Source of the DNA: Ascaphus truei
Taxonomy: Eukaryota; Chordata; Amphibia; Anura; Ascaphidae
Direction: 5' to 3'
DNA: 64,000 bases
NCBI GenBank assembly: GCA_036426205.1
Contig: CM071571.1
Coordinates: forward strand, 117,834,918 to 117,898,917
The position numbers and the translations under genes are program-made. Under the pieces are notes generated by a model. The model was given only the letters and a program-made list of their open reading frames with translations, made no database searches and had not been told where the DNA came from. Below, in pieces: positions 1-10,290 of the stretch; position 1 is the first letter of the stretch; every line of letters starts with the position of its first letter.

Positions 1-15
1 ATGCCAATGTTTTTT

Positions 16-1843
16 TTAAATTTTGTTAATACTATTAGCTTCTTTATTATAGGTGGTTAGAAATGCTGTCTCAAAATTGTTTGTCTTAGTCTTCACAGTT
101 TTTTTTGTTTCTAATAGATCTTTCCTTTGTAACAAATTTGCCTTATTGAGTGCTGCATCCAATACCGTATTAGTATACTTTTTTTCCAAAAAGCGTTCCT
201 CTAAGATTTTACATTGTTCCTCAAAGACGTTGTCGTCAGGGCAGTTCCTGCGCATTCTTCTGTACTGACTATAAGGAACATTGTCCATCCATTGATGGTG
301 ATGGCAGCTGGAGCGCAAAATAAAATTGTTACTATCAACATTTTTAAAGTGTGTTTTTGTTTTAATTAATCCTTCTTCTATATAGATAACTAAATCCAAA
401 TATTCGATGGATGTCTTACTAGTAGTAGATGTAAATTTTAAATTTAGCATATTCACATTCAGATTGGTAATAAATAGGTCTAAACTTTCCTGATCTCCCT
501 GCCAAATTAAAATGATATCATCAATGTAGCGTCGCCATAGGACAATACCCTCTCCCAGCATGCCGTCAGACCAGATGTAATGGTCTTCCCAGAATCCCAT
601 AAAGAGATTGGCATAACTGCGGGCAAATCTCGTACCCATGGCGGTGCCACATTTCTGAATATAGAAGACATCATTAAATAAGAAGTAATTTTTTTTCCAA
701 TATAAAAGCAATACTCTCTATTAAAAACGGAACTTGCAATTCATGTAACTCTCCATCTTTATCTAAAAAGTATTTAATGGCCTTACATCCTTCATCATGT
801 GCAATGGATGTATATAATGAAGAGACATCTTTTGTTGCCAATATATAGTTTTCTTTCCATACAAAAGATTCTAATAGCTGAAGAATGTCAGTGGTATCTT
901 TTAAATATGATTTTAATGTTTTAACATACTCCTGTAAAAAATCATCAATATATGCCGATAAATTGGAGATAAGGGAATTTATGCCAGAAATTATAGGTCT
1001 CCCTGGAGGGTTTTTCAAACATTTATGTATTTTAGGAAGTATATAAAATATAGGTATCTGTGGTGTTTTGTTCAGCAGGAATTTGTACTCTTTATCAGTA
1101 AGTATACCGTTATCCCTTCCTTTATCTAAATGTTTTTGCAAATCACTGCCAAAAATATTTGTAGGGTTTTTCTTAAGAATCTCGTAGGTGTTTTGATCTC
1201 CCAGGAGGCGGTCTGTTTCCTTAAGGTAATCTGTTCTATTCATAATTACTATTCCTCCTCCTTTATCCGCCTGTTTTATTACTATATCGGTATTCTTTGT
1301 GATCTCTTCTAAGGCATTTTTCTCTTCTTTTGATATATTGTTTCTAGTCTTAGATTTAGTGTTTTTAGACATATTTTCAAAGCCTTTAACAATTAAGTCA
1401 TAAAAAACTTCTAAATGATTCCCTTTGTAGTAGGTTGGATAAAATGTCGATTTACTCTTCAATGTGGTATGTTTAAATTTTTCAGCTTCTCTCTGGATAG
1501 CAGGTTCTGGATTAATTAATCTACTTTCCACATTTTTACTCAGAAAGAATCTTTTTACTGTAAGTTTCCTTAAATATCTATTGGCGACTAAAAATAGCTC
1601 AAAATTATTAGGCCCTACTGATGGCGCAAATGATAATCCTTTTGAAATTAAATTTAATTGTGGAGTGGATAAAATGGTCGAGCTTAAGTTAAAAATGTTG
1701 TTGTTCACTTTATGTTTTTCTTTATTTATTCTCTCCTTTTTCCTACCTCTTCCTCGTTTTCCTCTCTGATGTTTTCTTTTTTGTGGTACACACTGTCCTC
1801 CCTTTTCTCTAGTAGTGGGGTGTAAGGGTTCGATGACTCCCAT
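16..1843 (-). pseudogene. PLE reverse transcriptase, split by one homopolymer frameshift
   Basis: Copies element RNA into DNA at a nicked target. The N-terminal part (1843-674) has the PLE segment NLSSTILSTPQLNLISKGL, then DKGGGIVIMN, ILPKIHK, PPGRPIISG and palm motif A DVSSLYTSI. The C-terminal part (711-16) has motif B GTAMGTRFA, motif C YIDDIILIW with both catalytic aspartates, and the thumb-side signature PYSQYRRMRRNC. The two parts are in different frames and overlap at 674-711. The minus strand carries A8 at about 690-697 where the sister copy at 4200-4206 has A7, so one base explains the break. Without it the domain would be continuous. No catalytic residue is lost. The endonuclease that should follow lies beyond position 1. 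Confidence 0.85.
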
Positions 1844-1859
1844 ATGCTGAGTGGTTTGT

Positions 1860-2888
1860 CTGATTCTAAAAAATCATCCGATCCAGTGGCTCCAATTGGA
1901 GAGCGAGATCTACTAGTGTGATGTTGCCTACTAAGTTGGTGTCTATCTCTATCTCTTCTCCTTTCTTCTCTCTCTTTTCTCAGCTCTCTCTCTCTCTCTT
2001 GGCCTCTTTTTCTTTTTGATATTCTTTATCTCTCTGTTCTTTTTCTTTTAATTCTCTGTCTCTTTGATACTCCTTTTCTCTTTGGGACTCTCTTTCTCTG
2101 AGATGTTCTCTATCTCTAATGGTCCTATCCTTCTGTTCTTGAATTCTATTTTCTCTTTCTCTCTGTCTTTCTCTCTCTCTCTGTCTTTCTCTTTCTCTTC
2201 TTTTCTCCATATCTAATCTGTATTCCCTTTCCCTATCCTTCTCTCTGGAATATTCATCATCTTTATTTTGATCTCTGTCCAATACATGTTTCTTTTCAAC
2301 ATAAGTTTTACTGTGGGGATATTTCGAATCTATTACCTTCTGGGGTTCAGAGTATTTAGGATTTTTTACATCTCTTGAGGGTATATACGGTTTATAACCG
2401 GATTGTGTATTGGTATTATCCTTACGATATGTTGTATTGGAATAATTTGTCTTATCAGATTTATGGTAATTCTCATATTTTCTTTCAGAATGAAAATTAC
2501 TTTTTTTTTTCTTCCAATCTCTATGTTCTCCTCTTTGATAATCCTCCTCATCTCTCAGAAATGTATTCGTCTTATTGATATATAATTCGTTTTCTAATTT
2601 ATCAATTTTCTTTTTCAACTCCCTATCTTTTATTTTAAATTCTGCAGTATCTTCTAGATGTGCTAATTTTTCTTCTATAATTTTGACTTCTTCATCTATA
2701 ATTTTTATATTTTTCTTATGTTGACTAATTAAGGACAGCATTAGATCAAATGAACATTTGTCTATTATCTCATACCAATTTTTTACGAATTCCTCATCAT
2801 CCAAGTTGGATGAGGGATTCTTAGAAAATCTCAGGCCTCTCGGTATTCTATTACAATGTATATACTTGTTCAAAAAACTAAAATCCAA
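1860..2888 (-). CDS. PLE ORF1: coiled-coil protein with Arg/Glu/Asp/Lys-rich C-terminal domain
   Basis: The 302-residue frame starts at 2888 and has three parts: an acidic N-terminus of about 50 residues, a predicted coiled coil at about 60-110 (KIIDEEVKIIEEKLAHLED and onward), and a long low-complexity region of RERE, RDRE and REK repeats to the stop at 1980. Reading on in the next frame gives more of the same (RERAEKREREERRR, then RSRSPIG, an SR-like stretch) to about 1860, so the stop at 1980 may be an indel in the (CT)n-like tract rather than the true end. It ends just upstream of the RT frame. Some PLEs carry such an upstream ORF; its role is unknown, with RNA binding the obvious guess. 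Expression is not shown. Confidence 0.6.
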
Positions 2889-3573
2889 CCATTTTCTTGT
2901 GTCCTTAATGAGTAATCTGTCTAATTTGTGAAATTCTTCTTCTAATAAATCATATGAAACAGGTGTGTGATGTCTTTATATCGTGATAACTAAATTGTGA
3001 TCTTCTAGATTGTCTTTTTGCAAAAATATTAGGTGATGTTGTTTGCATTTTAGCTTAATAGAAATAAATATTCAAATAAATATACGTGGAGTGAAAAAAG
3101 CAGCCACCAAACCAAATACAGATAGCACAAGTGAACCCAAGTGATTTGTATCGGCGCTAAGTACCACCCTTAAATAATTAAAGTGTAGATAAATAAACAC
3201 ACAGTGAATAGGTGTGTAACCAGAAAATACTTCTCAACCTTCACAGGAATTTGTGAGGATTCCTTACAGAAACAAGCTTGGTCCAAAGGGGGGGAAGGGA
3301 GCGGTACAGTCAGGAACACACCGAAAAATAAAAAGATAAACACAATAATGGTGCAGTATATTCAAACAGTTTGGAAGATAGTTGAATCTTGGCTCGAATA
3401 GAATTCCTACTTACAACAAGTAGAGTAAATGTAAGCAGGGGTCTGACTAAGTCAGTGTGGATCAGGTAAGGTCTGTAACAGAGATGACTCTGGATATGCA
3501 GGAACTTCAAACGCAATTCATTGAAATGATGGAGACTCCGATTCACGCAGAGTGTAGGTATCATATGCAAAAG
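2889..3573 (-). other. PLE leader / pseudo-LTR sequence, no ORF
   Basis: No coding frame is recognisable. By position it is the 5' leader of the PLE copy below it, continuous (once the 3574-4624 fragment is removed) with 4661-5100. It ends in the first of two 36-bp direct repeats. I saw no hammerhead core in this part. Confidence 0.4.
3538..3573 (+). repeat. 36-bp direct repeat, left copy
   Basis: The 36 bases beginning ccgattcacgcagagtgt match 4625-4660 exactly. They bracket the PLE fragment 3574-4624 and look like a target-site duplication or a duplication made by template switching. Confidence 0.85.
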
Positions 3574-4624
3574 CTTATATCTAGTGGTTTAGAAATGCTG
3601 TCTCAAAATTGTTTGTCTTAGTCTCACAGTTTTTTTGTTTCTAATAGATCTTTCCTTGTAACAAATTCCTTATTGAGTGCTGTCATCCAATACCGTATTA
3701 GTATACTTTTTTTCCAAAAGCGTTCCTCTAAGATTTTACATTGTTCCTCAAAGACGTTGTCGTCAGGCAGCCTCGCATTCTTCTGTACTGACTATAAGGA
3801 ACATTGTCCATCCATTGATGGTGATGCAGCTGGAGCCAAAATAAAATGTGTTACTATCACATTTTTAAAGTGTGTTTTTGTTTTAATTAACTCCTCTCTA
3901 TATAGATAACTAAATCCAAATATTCGATGGATGTCTTACAGTAGTAGATGTAAATTTTAATTTAGCATATTCACATTCAGATGTGTAATAAATAGGTCTA
4001 AACTTTCGATCTCCCTGCCAAATAAAATGATATCATCAATGTCCGTCGCCATAGGACAATACCCTCTCCAGCAGCGCGTCAGACCAGATGTAATGGTCTT
4101 CCAGAACCCATAAAGAATTGGCATAACTGCGGGCAAATCTCGTACCCATGGCGGTGCCACATTCTTCTGATATAGAAGACATCATTAAATAAGAAGTAAT
4201 TTTTTTCCAATATAAAAGCAATACTCTCTATTAAAAACGGAACTTCAATTCATGTAACCTCCATCTTATCTAAAAGTATTAATTCCTTACATCCTTCATC
4301 ATGTGCAATGGATGTATAATGAGAGACATCTTTTGTTGCCAATATATAGTTTTTCTTTCATACAAAAGATTCTAATAGCTGAAGATGTCGTTGGTATCTT
4401 TAAATATGATTTTAATGTTTTAACATACTCCTGTAAAAAATCATCAATATATGCCGATAAATTGGAGATAAGGAATTTATGCCAGAAATTATAGTGCCCC
4501 TGGAGGGTTTTTCAAACATTTATGTATTTTAGGAAGTATATAAATATAGGTATCTGTGAGTGTTTTTGTTCAGCAGAATTGTACTTTAGCAGTAAGTATA
4601 ATAAACCGTATCCTATCCTTTACG
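3574..4624 (-). mobile_element. Internal PLE fragment (RT region only), second copy
   Basis: Aligns end to end with 52-1130 of the first PLE copy in the same orientation. It covers RT motif A to the end of the RT and lacks ORF1, endonuclease and leader. The reading frame is broken many times, mostly by single-base deletions relative to copy 1 (for example cttcacag to ctcacag, ctttgtaac to cttgtaac). It keeps the A7 version of the homopolymer that breaks copy 1. Being an internal fragment bounded by exact 36-bp direct repeats is unusual for a normal 5'-truncated insertion. Confidence 0.8.
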
Positions 4625-4660
4625 CCGATTCACGCAGAGTGTAGGTATCATATGCAAAAG
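4625..4660 (+). repeat. 36-bp direct repeat, right copy
   Basis: Exact copy of 3538-3573, flanking the inserted PLE fragment. Confidence 0.85.
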
Positions 4661-5102
4661 AAACGGACTATAGTGTAGATCGTATAACACAATTTTTATC
4701 CAATCAAACAAAGTAAGAAATGTACTTACAATAAGTACATAGGGCATGTACACGTATCAGTTTCGTGAGGCAGTAGAGGGCTCTTTAGTTAAAAGAAGCT
4801 AGCTGGACTCTTCTCCCTTTGCTCCCACCTCGCCGCCGGTGGATGGCGTCTGACGTCACTTCCGGTGGAGTGGGTGATGACATCCGGTAGGGAGCGGGGA
4901 AGGGGAATCTCGGCCGATCAGCAGCGATTTCGGCAGGCACCTCACACGTCTTCACTCTTAGAACAACTGCAGCAGACTGACGAAAAAGGCTCAACGTGTT
5001 TCGCTGTTCACGGACAGCTTCCTCAGGAGCGAATAATGACCCTTATGGTTGTGAAGTATTATATACTAAAGTTGATTGAAATCAATTAACGGATTAACCG
5101 TC
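4661..5102 (-). other. Presumed PLE pseudo-LTR around a hammerhead motif
   Basis: GC-richer, non-coding sequence between the 3' tail of the upstream PLE copy (5103-6441) and the leader of the downstream copy. In tandem PLEs the sequence between units is the pseudo-LTR, which is where hammerhead motifs occur in this group. Position and the motif at 4989-5030 support this. Confidence 0.5.
4989..5030 (-). ncRNA. Hammerhead ribozyme-like motif, best-preserved PLE example
   Basis: Reading the minus strand: stem I GCUC (5030-5027), core CUGAGGA (5026-5020), one extra A, stem II GCUGU/ACAGC (5018-5014 with 5007-5003, five pairs, loop CCGUGA), GAAA (5002-4999), a minimal stem III of A-U and C-G around a 2-nt loop, UU cleavage position at 4993, then GAGC (4992-4989) closing stem I with four pairs. 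All core residues are present apart from the additional A after A9. Such minimal hammerheads are known from PLE pseudo-LTRs. Activity is inferred only. Confidence 0.65.
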
Positions 5103-5545
5103 TCTAATGGTTACACAATTAACCCACAGGTTGCCAAAAACCTTGACACATCACTCTGTGGTCCAAAAAAAGTTTTACATGACATAACATAGTGACACAA
5201 TTTATTTATATAATAACACTCATAAAATATGACGATTAAAAATGCGGCGATTTAAAAATAATAAACAAAAAATTTCATATATTAATCGGATGGAATAAAA
5301 GAGAGAGAAAAACAGATGATTAGTGAACACATATACATAAAAGATAAATTAATTGCTCAATATATATTTTAAAAGGTATAAAATACAGAAAGTGCACAAG
5401 ATGTAAAGTGCAATGTGTATAAGCAGCAATAGAAATATAGTGCAAATAGCAACAGTAAAAAACACTATAAAAAACACTAAAACAACACTAAAAAAGGAAA
5501 ACACTAAAAAAAAGGGAAAGAATCTAGCTGTATGACGGAGTAGAG
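5103..5545 (-). other. AT-rich 3' untranslated tail of the upstream PLE copy
   Basis: No ORF. On the minus strand it follows the endonuclease stop codon at 5562 and leads into the hammerhead-containing segment. A-rich runs (aaaaacact repeats at 5455-5515) are the only pattern seen. Confidence 0.5.
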
Positions 5546-5561
5546 TGGAGCGGGGACCGGA

Positions 5562-6160
5562 TTATATCAAAAAAGGTATAATTTCAAAATCGGCATTTAA
5601 GCCATGTGGAATAAGTGTGTTTAATTTGTGTATCCAAAACATCTCTCTTTTGCTGAGATCCAGTTCTCTACTTCGCCCTCTCCAATGTTGCAAAACATTC
5701 TCTATAACAGTAAATTTTAAATCTTTTGGATTGGAATTAGGAAATTTGTCGAAGTGCTTCGATACACTATGGGTAAGTATTCCCCGTCTGATATTGCTCA
5801 AATGTTCTAAAATACGAATCCGGATTGATCTTGTAGTTTTCCCCACATACTGTAGCCCGCATGGGCATTGCAAAACATAAATTACAAAGTCTGTGTGGCA
5901 ATTGATATATTGTTTAATTTTAAAAATTTCTTTCGTTTTATTACAAATAAAGCTTTTTTTATCTAATTGCTTATGTTCACATGCCTTACATGATGAACAG
6001 CCATGGAAACCCTCTAAGCCTTTAAGCCACCTCTTATCATTAGTAGGTATTTTCCTAAGTGCACTCGGGGCCACAAAGTGTTTAATATTTTGAGCTTTCT
6101 TGTAAATAATTTTAGGGTAATCAGGAATAATTTCACTTAAAATTTTGTCTGTTTTGAGAA
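5562..6160 (-). CDS. PLE GIY-YIG endonuclease domain
   Basis: This is the C-terminal domain of the PLE polyprotein, which cuts the target DNA to prime reverse transcription. The longest frame starts at 6074 but the same frame is open upstream toward the RT end, so it is a domain, not a separate gene. Visible parts in order: a Cys cluster CSSCKACEH (PLE-type zinc-binding linker), FVIYVLQCPCGLQYVGKT (the GIY and YIG strands as VIY and YVG), the helix with the catalytic arginine SIRIRILEHL, His in THSVSKHF, and the metal-binding glutamate region REMFWIHKLNT ending in PHGLN. All expected catalytic positions are present and the frame is intact to its stop. It belongs to the 5'-truncated copy, so it cannot act on its own. 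Confidence 0.85.
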
Positions 6161-6441
6161 CATGCCAATGTTTTTTTTAAATTTTGTTAATACTATTAGC
6201 TTCTTTATTATAGGTGGTTAGAAATGCTGTCTCAAAAATTGTTTGCTTGTCTCACAGTTTTTTTTGTTTCTAATAGATCTTTCCTTGTAACAAATTCGCT
6301 TATTGAGTGCTGTACCCAATTACCGTAAGTATACTTTTTTTCCAAAAAGCGTTCCTCTAAGATTTACATTGTTCCTCAAAGACGTTGTCGTCAGTGCAGT
6401 TCCTGCGCATTCTTCTGTACTGACTATAAGGAACATTGTCC

Positions 6442-6870
6442 AGCTACCTGAACAAGCTCCTACCACATGCAGCACCTATCACCTGAGATCAGACTCCAAA
6501 AGACTATTCATGGTCCCAAGGCTCAACAAAGTACCAGATTTCCTTCCTTCTCCTTCCGTGCACCCCCAAAAACTGGAACAACACCTACCAGAGACTCTCA
6601 TATCCACCCACCAGCTTAAGTTCTTTCAAATCTAAGGCTGTCTCACACTTTAATCTGGTCTGTAAACTGTTTCTACGCCTCATAATATATATTTTCTTTA
6701 ACTGTGCACGCAATGTCTTGTAATAATGATACCTTGTTCATTTGATGTAACTGACTGTAACCATGTATTATTGTTTTACTCTGTGCCCAGGGACATACTT
6801 GAAAACGAGAGGTAACTCTCAATGATTACTCCTGGTAAAATATTTATAAATAAATAAATAAATAAAATAA
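6442..6870 (+). mobile_element. 3' end of an L2-like LINE
   Basis: The translated start (YHLRSDSKRLFMVPRLNK, then a TSLSSF-like ending) is the RT C-terminus found in L2/Crack-type LINEs. It is followed by a short 3' UTR ending in (taaa)n at 6843-6866. It is the same family as 50480-50880, but carries many extra single-base insertions that break the frame. Confidence 0.75.
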
Positions 6871-8590
6871 TAATCAAAGACGTCGAGAATGCACCGATGC
6901 ACTGATTTTATCACCGCTTTGTGAATAGGCCCACTATCTTCTTCCTGTCAAAAGAGATGTGACAGGCCTTATAAAAGGCTTATGACATCACATTTGACAG
7001 ACACATACACGGTTACATGGTACATCCATCAATCCGACGGTGAATGTACCATATGTCTAGGCATCATGTTTGGCACAGAATGAGTTCTCTATGAAACTTG
7101 ATGGAATCACATGGTACATCCAACCATTCGATCGATGGATGTACCATGTTATGCCTTCCCTTTTTTGGATGATAGTAAGTCACCTTAAAAGAAGTGAAGC
7201 ACAACCAATCAGGTATCTTAAAAGAGAAGACATCACATGAGTTATGTGATGTCACCGTAAAGGGAAGGAAGCATACTGCACCGACACACTTTATTCGAGC
7301 AAATACCCAGTATGTACCTGGCAGATACCTGGAATGCGCCGCTCCTCACCTCTGACAAGCCCCGTTGCGTTTGCCTTCCCAGCCTGAGTTCATGCCTGGC
7401 TGACAGGCGGCTGATCTGTTAAATGATAATGATTAGGATTTAATAGGCTGCAATGCTTCGCGTGTCTACCAGATGGCATAAATTCATGAATTGTAATGCA
7501 GTATATATATATATACTGTGCAGTATTGCAGCCAGCGGGAATAAAATGCTTCAATCCCTGCCTGGAAAATACCTCAATGCACTCGGGCAGAAAACAGTCA
7601 CAAACCTCAATACACCCGGTTATACCCGATTTCGTGGGACTAGCCGAGCTCGAATAAAGTGTGTCGCCAGTGTATGGTACCTATTTAGTTGTGCCTCCTT
7701 GCTTTAAGGTGACGTCACATCACTCAGAAAGCAGAAGACATCAAATGGTACACCTGAATAACGGATACTGGCAAAAAATGCAAGAGTTATAACGCTTGAT
7801 AAAAAAGCCATTTACAAGTAATTTTTACAGATTATTCACCGCTTTCTGTATAGCTCCACATGCAAAAACGCCTGTAAAGTGCCCTTTACAAGCATTAAGT
7901 CACATAAAAGCTACTTGAATAGCCCCTTAGTAGTGGGACGTCAAATTAGACAGAGATTATGCATGATGCAAATGTAATCACCAGGCATATTGAACGCTGG
8001 CTTTCTTACTGAAACGTTCTTTAAGAATATTTACCTTTAACAAAGCTGACTCAGCAGGTTAAGCAAATAGCGACTTTCCATTAGAGCATTTGCAGTCACC
8101 ACTTGTCTGCAATAACTCTAAATCTGTTCCCAACAAAAAAGGGATTGCAGCTTTCTCTGTCAACCTCTAAATGAAGGGTGACTAAACAACAGCCAATTGA
8201 ATATGAAAATGACAGGTTACTTCTACTATACTGCTTAATTATGATCACAGTAACTAAGAACTGTTAGTGTGACTAACTTTGTCCATTCAGACAATTAGCT
8301 GGCTGAACCTACATGTTAATAAACATAGCCACTTCACTATAGAGGACTTTAGATACAGTATTAAAGATTATCTCTCATTTCCCTTCACCATATTTTTGCA
8401 GTTCTTACTGTATCTATCCAGTTTTATGTACCTCTGCGTCGTTATTTGCCACACTATTGTATATTCTGTATTAGAAACTAAGTTCTAAGTGTCTCACCTT
8501 ACATCCCTAGTACAAGGGAGTTTGTATCAATTATATGAATTAATTTTCTTTCTAGTGCTATGTATCATGGTTATATTCCTTGTTTGCACC
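6871..8590. other. Unclassified repeat-like sequence without genes
   Basis: No coding frame is supported. Repeated words suggest an old DNA transposon: a tcaccgcttt...ataggccc type word at about 6910 and again at 7840, and self-complementary segments such as catggtacatcca and tggatgtaccatg (7109-7152). A short (TA)n lies at 7501-7515. I could not define ends. Confidence 0.3.
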
Positions 8591-8599
8591 TCCCAACAC

Positions 8600-10290
8600 A
8601 TCATACTAACTATTGTAGTAAAGCTGAGCATGGGTGCTTTCTATGTATAGTTTCCATCAAGGATTGACCTAATTTTGCACCATTGTATTTGTAAATCATG
8701 TGTTTACTCTTGTTTCCCAAACTCATAACCTTACATTTTTCTGTATTAAACCTCATCGGACATTTACCTGGACAAGTTTCAAGAATATCCAAGTCCTTCT
8801 GGAGAGGAATTACACCCTTCTCTAATTTTACTACCTTACACAATGTAAGGTCTTCCGCAAAGATGAAAACTTTGCTCTCTATGTCAACATCAAGGTCATT
8901 GATAAACAAGTTAAAGCAGGGGTCCCAGTCCCGATCCTTGCGGTACTGCACTCTCAACTTTAGCCCAACCTGAAAAAGTAATATTTATGAAAACTCTCTG
9001 TTGTCTATACTTCAACCAGTTTTAAATCCAGGTGCAAATATTTGTATCGAGTCCAATTTATTTTATTTTGTACACTAAACTCTTGTGTGGCACCGTATCA
9101 AAAGCCTTTACAAAATCTAAGTAGACAACAGCAACTGCATTACCCTAGTCTAAATTCCTACTTACCTCCGCAAACAAACTAATAAGCTTAGTTTATTTAT
9201 TTGACTTTTTTATAAAATGTTTTACCACAACATAATATATTGAGAGTTACTTCTCATTTTCAAGTATGTCCAGGGCATAGAGTAATGTTGACAATACCTG
9301 GTTACATTAAATGAACCGAGGATGTGCTGTACTGTACATTCAATTTACAGACAGTTTGGCATGACCTATCCTTCAAATATCCATGCTGACTATTACTAAT
9401 AATTTTGTTATACATTAGGTATTCCTGAATATTATCCTGTACTAAAACTTCAAGTAGTTTCCCCACTATTCATGCCAGCCTTACAGGTCTGTAATTCCTC
9501 GGTAGTCATCTATGGCAGTTCCCTTTTTAAATATAGGCACCACATCTGCTTTACACCAATCTTGTAGTACTGAGGCTGTGGAAATGGAAACCTTGAATGT
9601 TACATTTAATGGTTTGGCTATTACTCATCTAAGCTCCTTAAGAAGCCTTGGGTGTATGCCATCGGTGCTAGGTACCTTATTTATTTTAATTTCTATCAAG
9701 CTGCCTATGCACTTCTTCCTCAGGTAACCAATTGTTAGTTAATATAGAGGTTGTGGCTTCTCCTATGGCACTATTTTTATTTTATTCTTCCCTGGTAAAT
9801 ACAGAGGCAAATAATTTGTTTAATACCTCCTGCTTTTCCTTATCTCCAATAATCTGCCTGTCCATCTCACACTGAAAGGGTTCTACAGTATATTTTATTT
9901 TCTAATCATTTTGTTAATAAGGTACTTAAAGAACTTTTTATAGTTTTGATTTTAATTTCTATTGCAATCATTCATTATCAATGTTTGCTAATTTGATTGC
10001 CCTTTGCAACTTTTGTTACATTCCTTATAATTCTGATTTGATGCCTCCGTCCCTTCTGACTTTAAGGCATTAAATGCCTGCCTCTTCTTTTCCATTTCCT
10101 CCCTTACCTGTTTATTTAGCCACATTGGTTTAGATTTGTTTCTTTTATATTTATTACCTAAGGGTATATACTGATAAGTGTTCTCTTCTAACAATGTTTT
10201 AAAGATTGCCCATTTATCTTCCACATTTTTTCCTGCAAAAACGTCATCCCAATTTGTTCCTGAGTGTATTAAAATCTAGCTTTCTAAAAT
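8600..10290 (-). mobile_element. CR1-like LINE copy, interrupted and decayed
   Basis: Minus-strand translation at 10224-9988 gives the region before the RT (MWLNKQVREEMEKKRQAF). 8957-8610 gives the RT palm end (FINDLDVDIESKV, then LQKDLDILE and FNTEKCKVMSLG). Motif C reads FAED instead of FADD, so a catalytic aspartate is changed. Numerous stops lie between. An L2-like tail is inserted at about 9190-9370. The 3' end is not sharply defined. Confidence 0.75.
9190..9370 (-). mobile_element. L2-like LINE 3' tail inserted in the CR1 copy
   Basis: The reverse complement matches the tail seen at 50760-50880 (words gagagttac and ttcaagtatgtcc, then a tatttattt end, which is the taaa repeat on the other strand). 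The CR1 reading direction continues on both sides. Confidence 0.65.

Larger units (their letters stand above)
1..2950 (-). mobile_element. Penelope-like retroelement, ORF1 plus reverse transcriptase; 3' end lies outside the window
   Basis: Read on the minus strand this holds a charged coiled-coil ORF1 (2888 to about 1860) and then a PLE reverse transcriptase (1843 to 16). The element runs off the window at position 1, where the linker to the GIY-YIG endonuclease begins; the same linker is seen at 6160-6230 in another copy. Key evidence is the RT motif set (LPKIHK, PPGRPI.SG, DVSSLYT, GTAMGTRFA, YIDD), which is typical of PLEs of the Neptune type and unlike LINE or LTR RTs. The 5' boundary is set only roughly, at the end of the ORF1 leader. 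Confidence 0.85.
5103..6441 (-). mobile_element. Upstream PLE copy: end of RT, GIY-YIG endonuclease, 3' tail (5'-truncated)
   Basis: 6160-6441 (minus) is the end of the RT gene, aligned to 1-280 of copy 1. It stops abruptly at 6441, where an L2-like LINE tail begins. The endonuclease frame and tail follow toward lower coordinates. With the ORF1-RT copy downstream this makes a head-to-tail PLE pair, a common arrangement in this group. Confidence 0.8.

Noticed and set aside
231..240. Hammerhead core CTGACGA on the minus strand in the PLE RT region
   Set aside because: No stem II/GAAA follows at the right distance; it is coding sequence.
1464..1769. Plus-strand ORF of about 100 codons opposite the PLE RT
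   Set aside because: Shadow of the minus-strand RT frame; no domain of its own.
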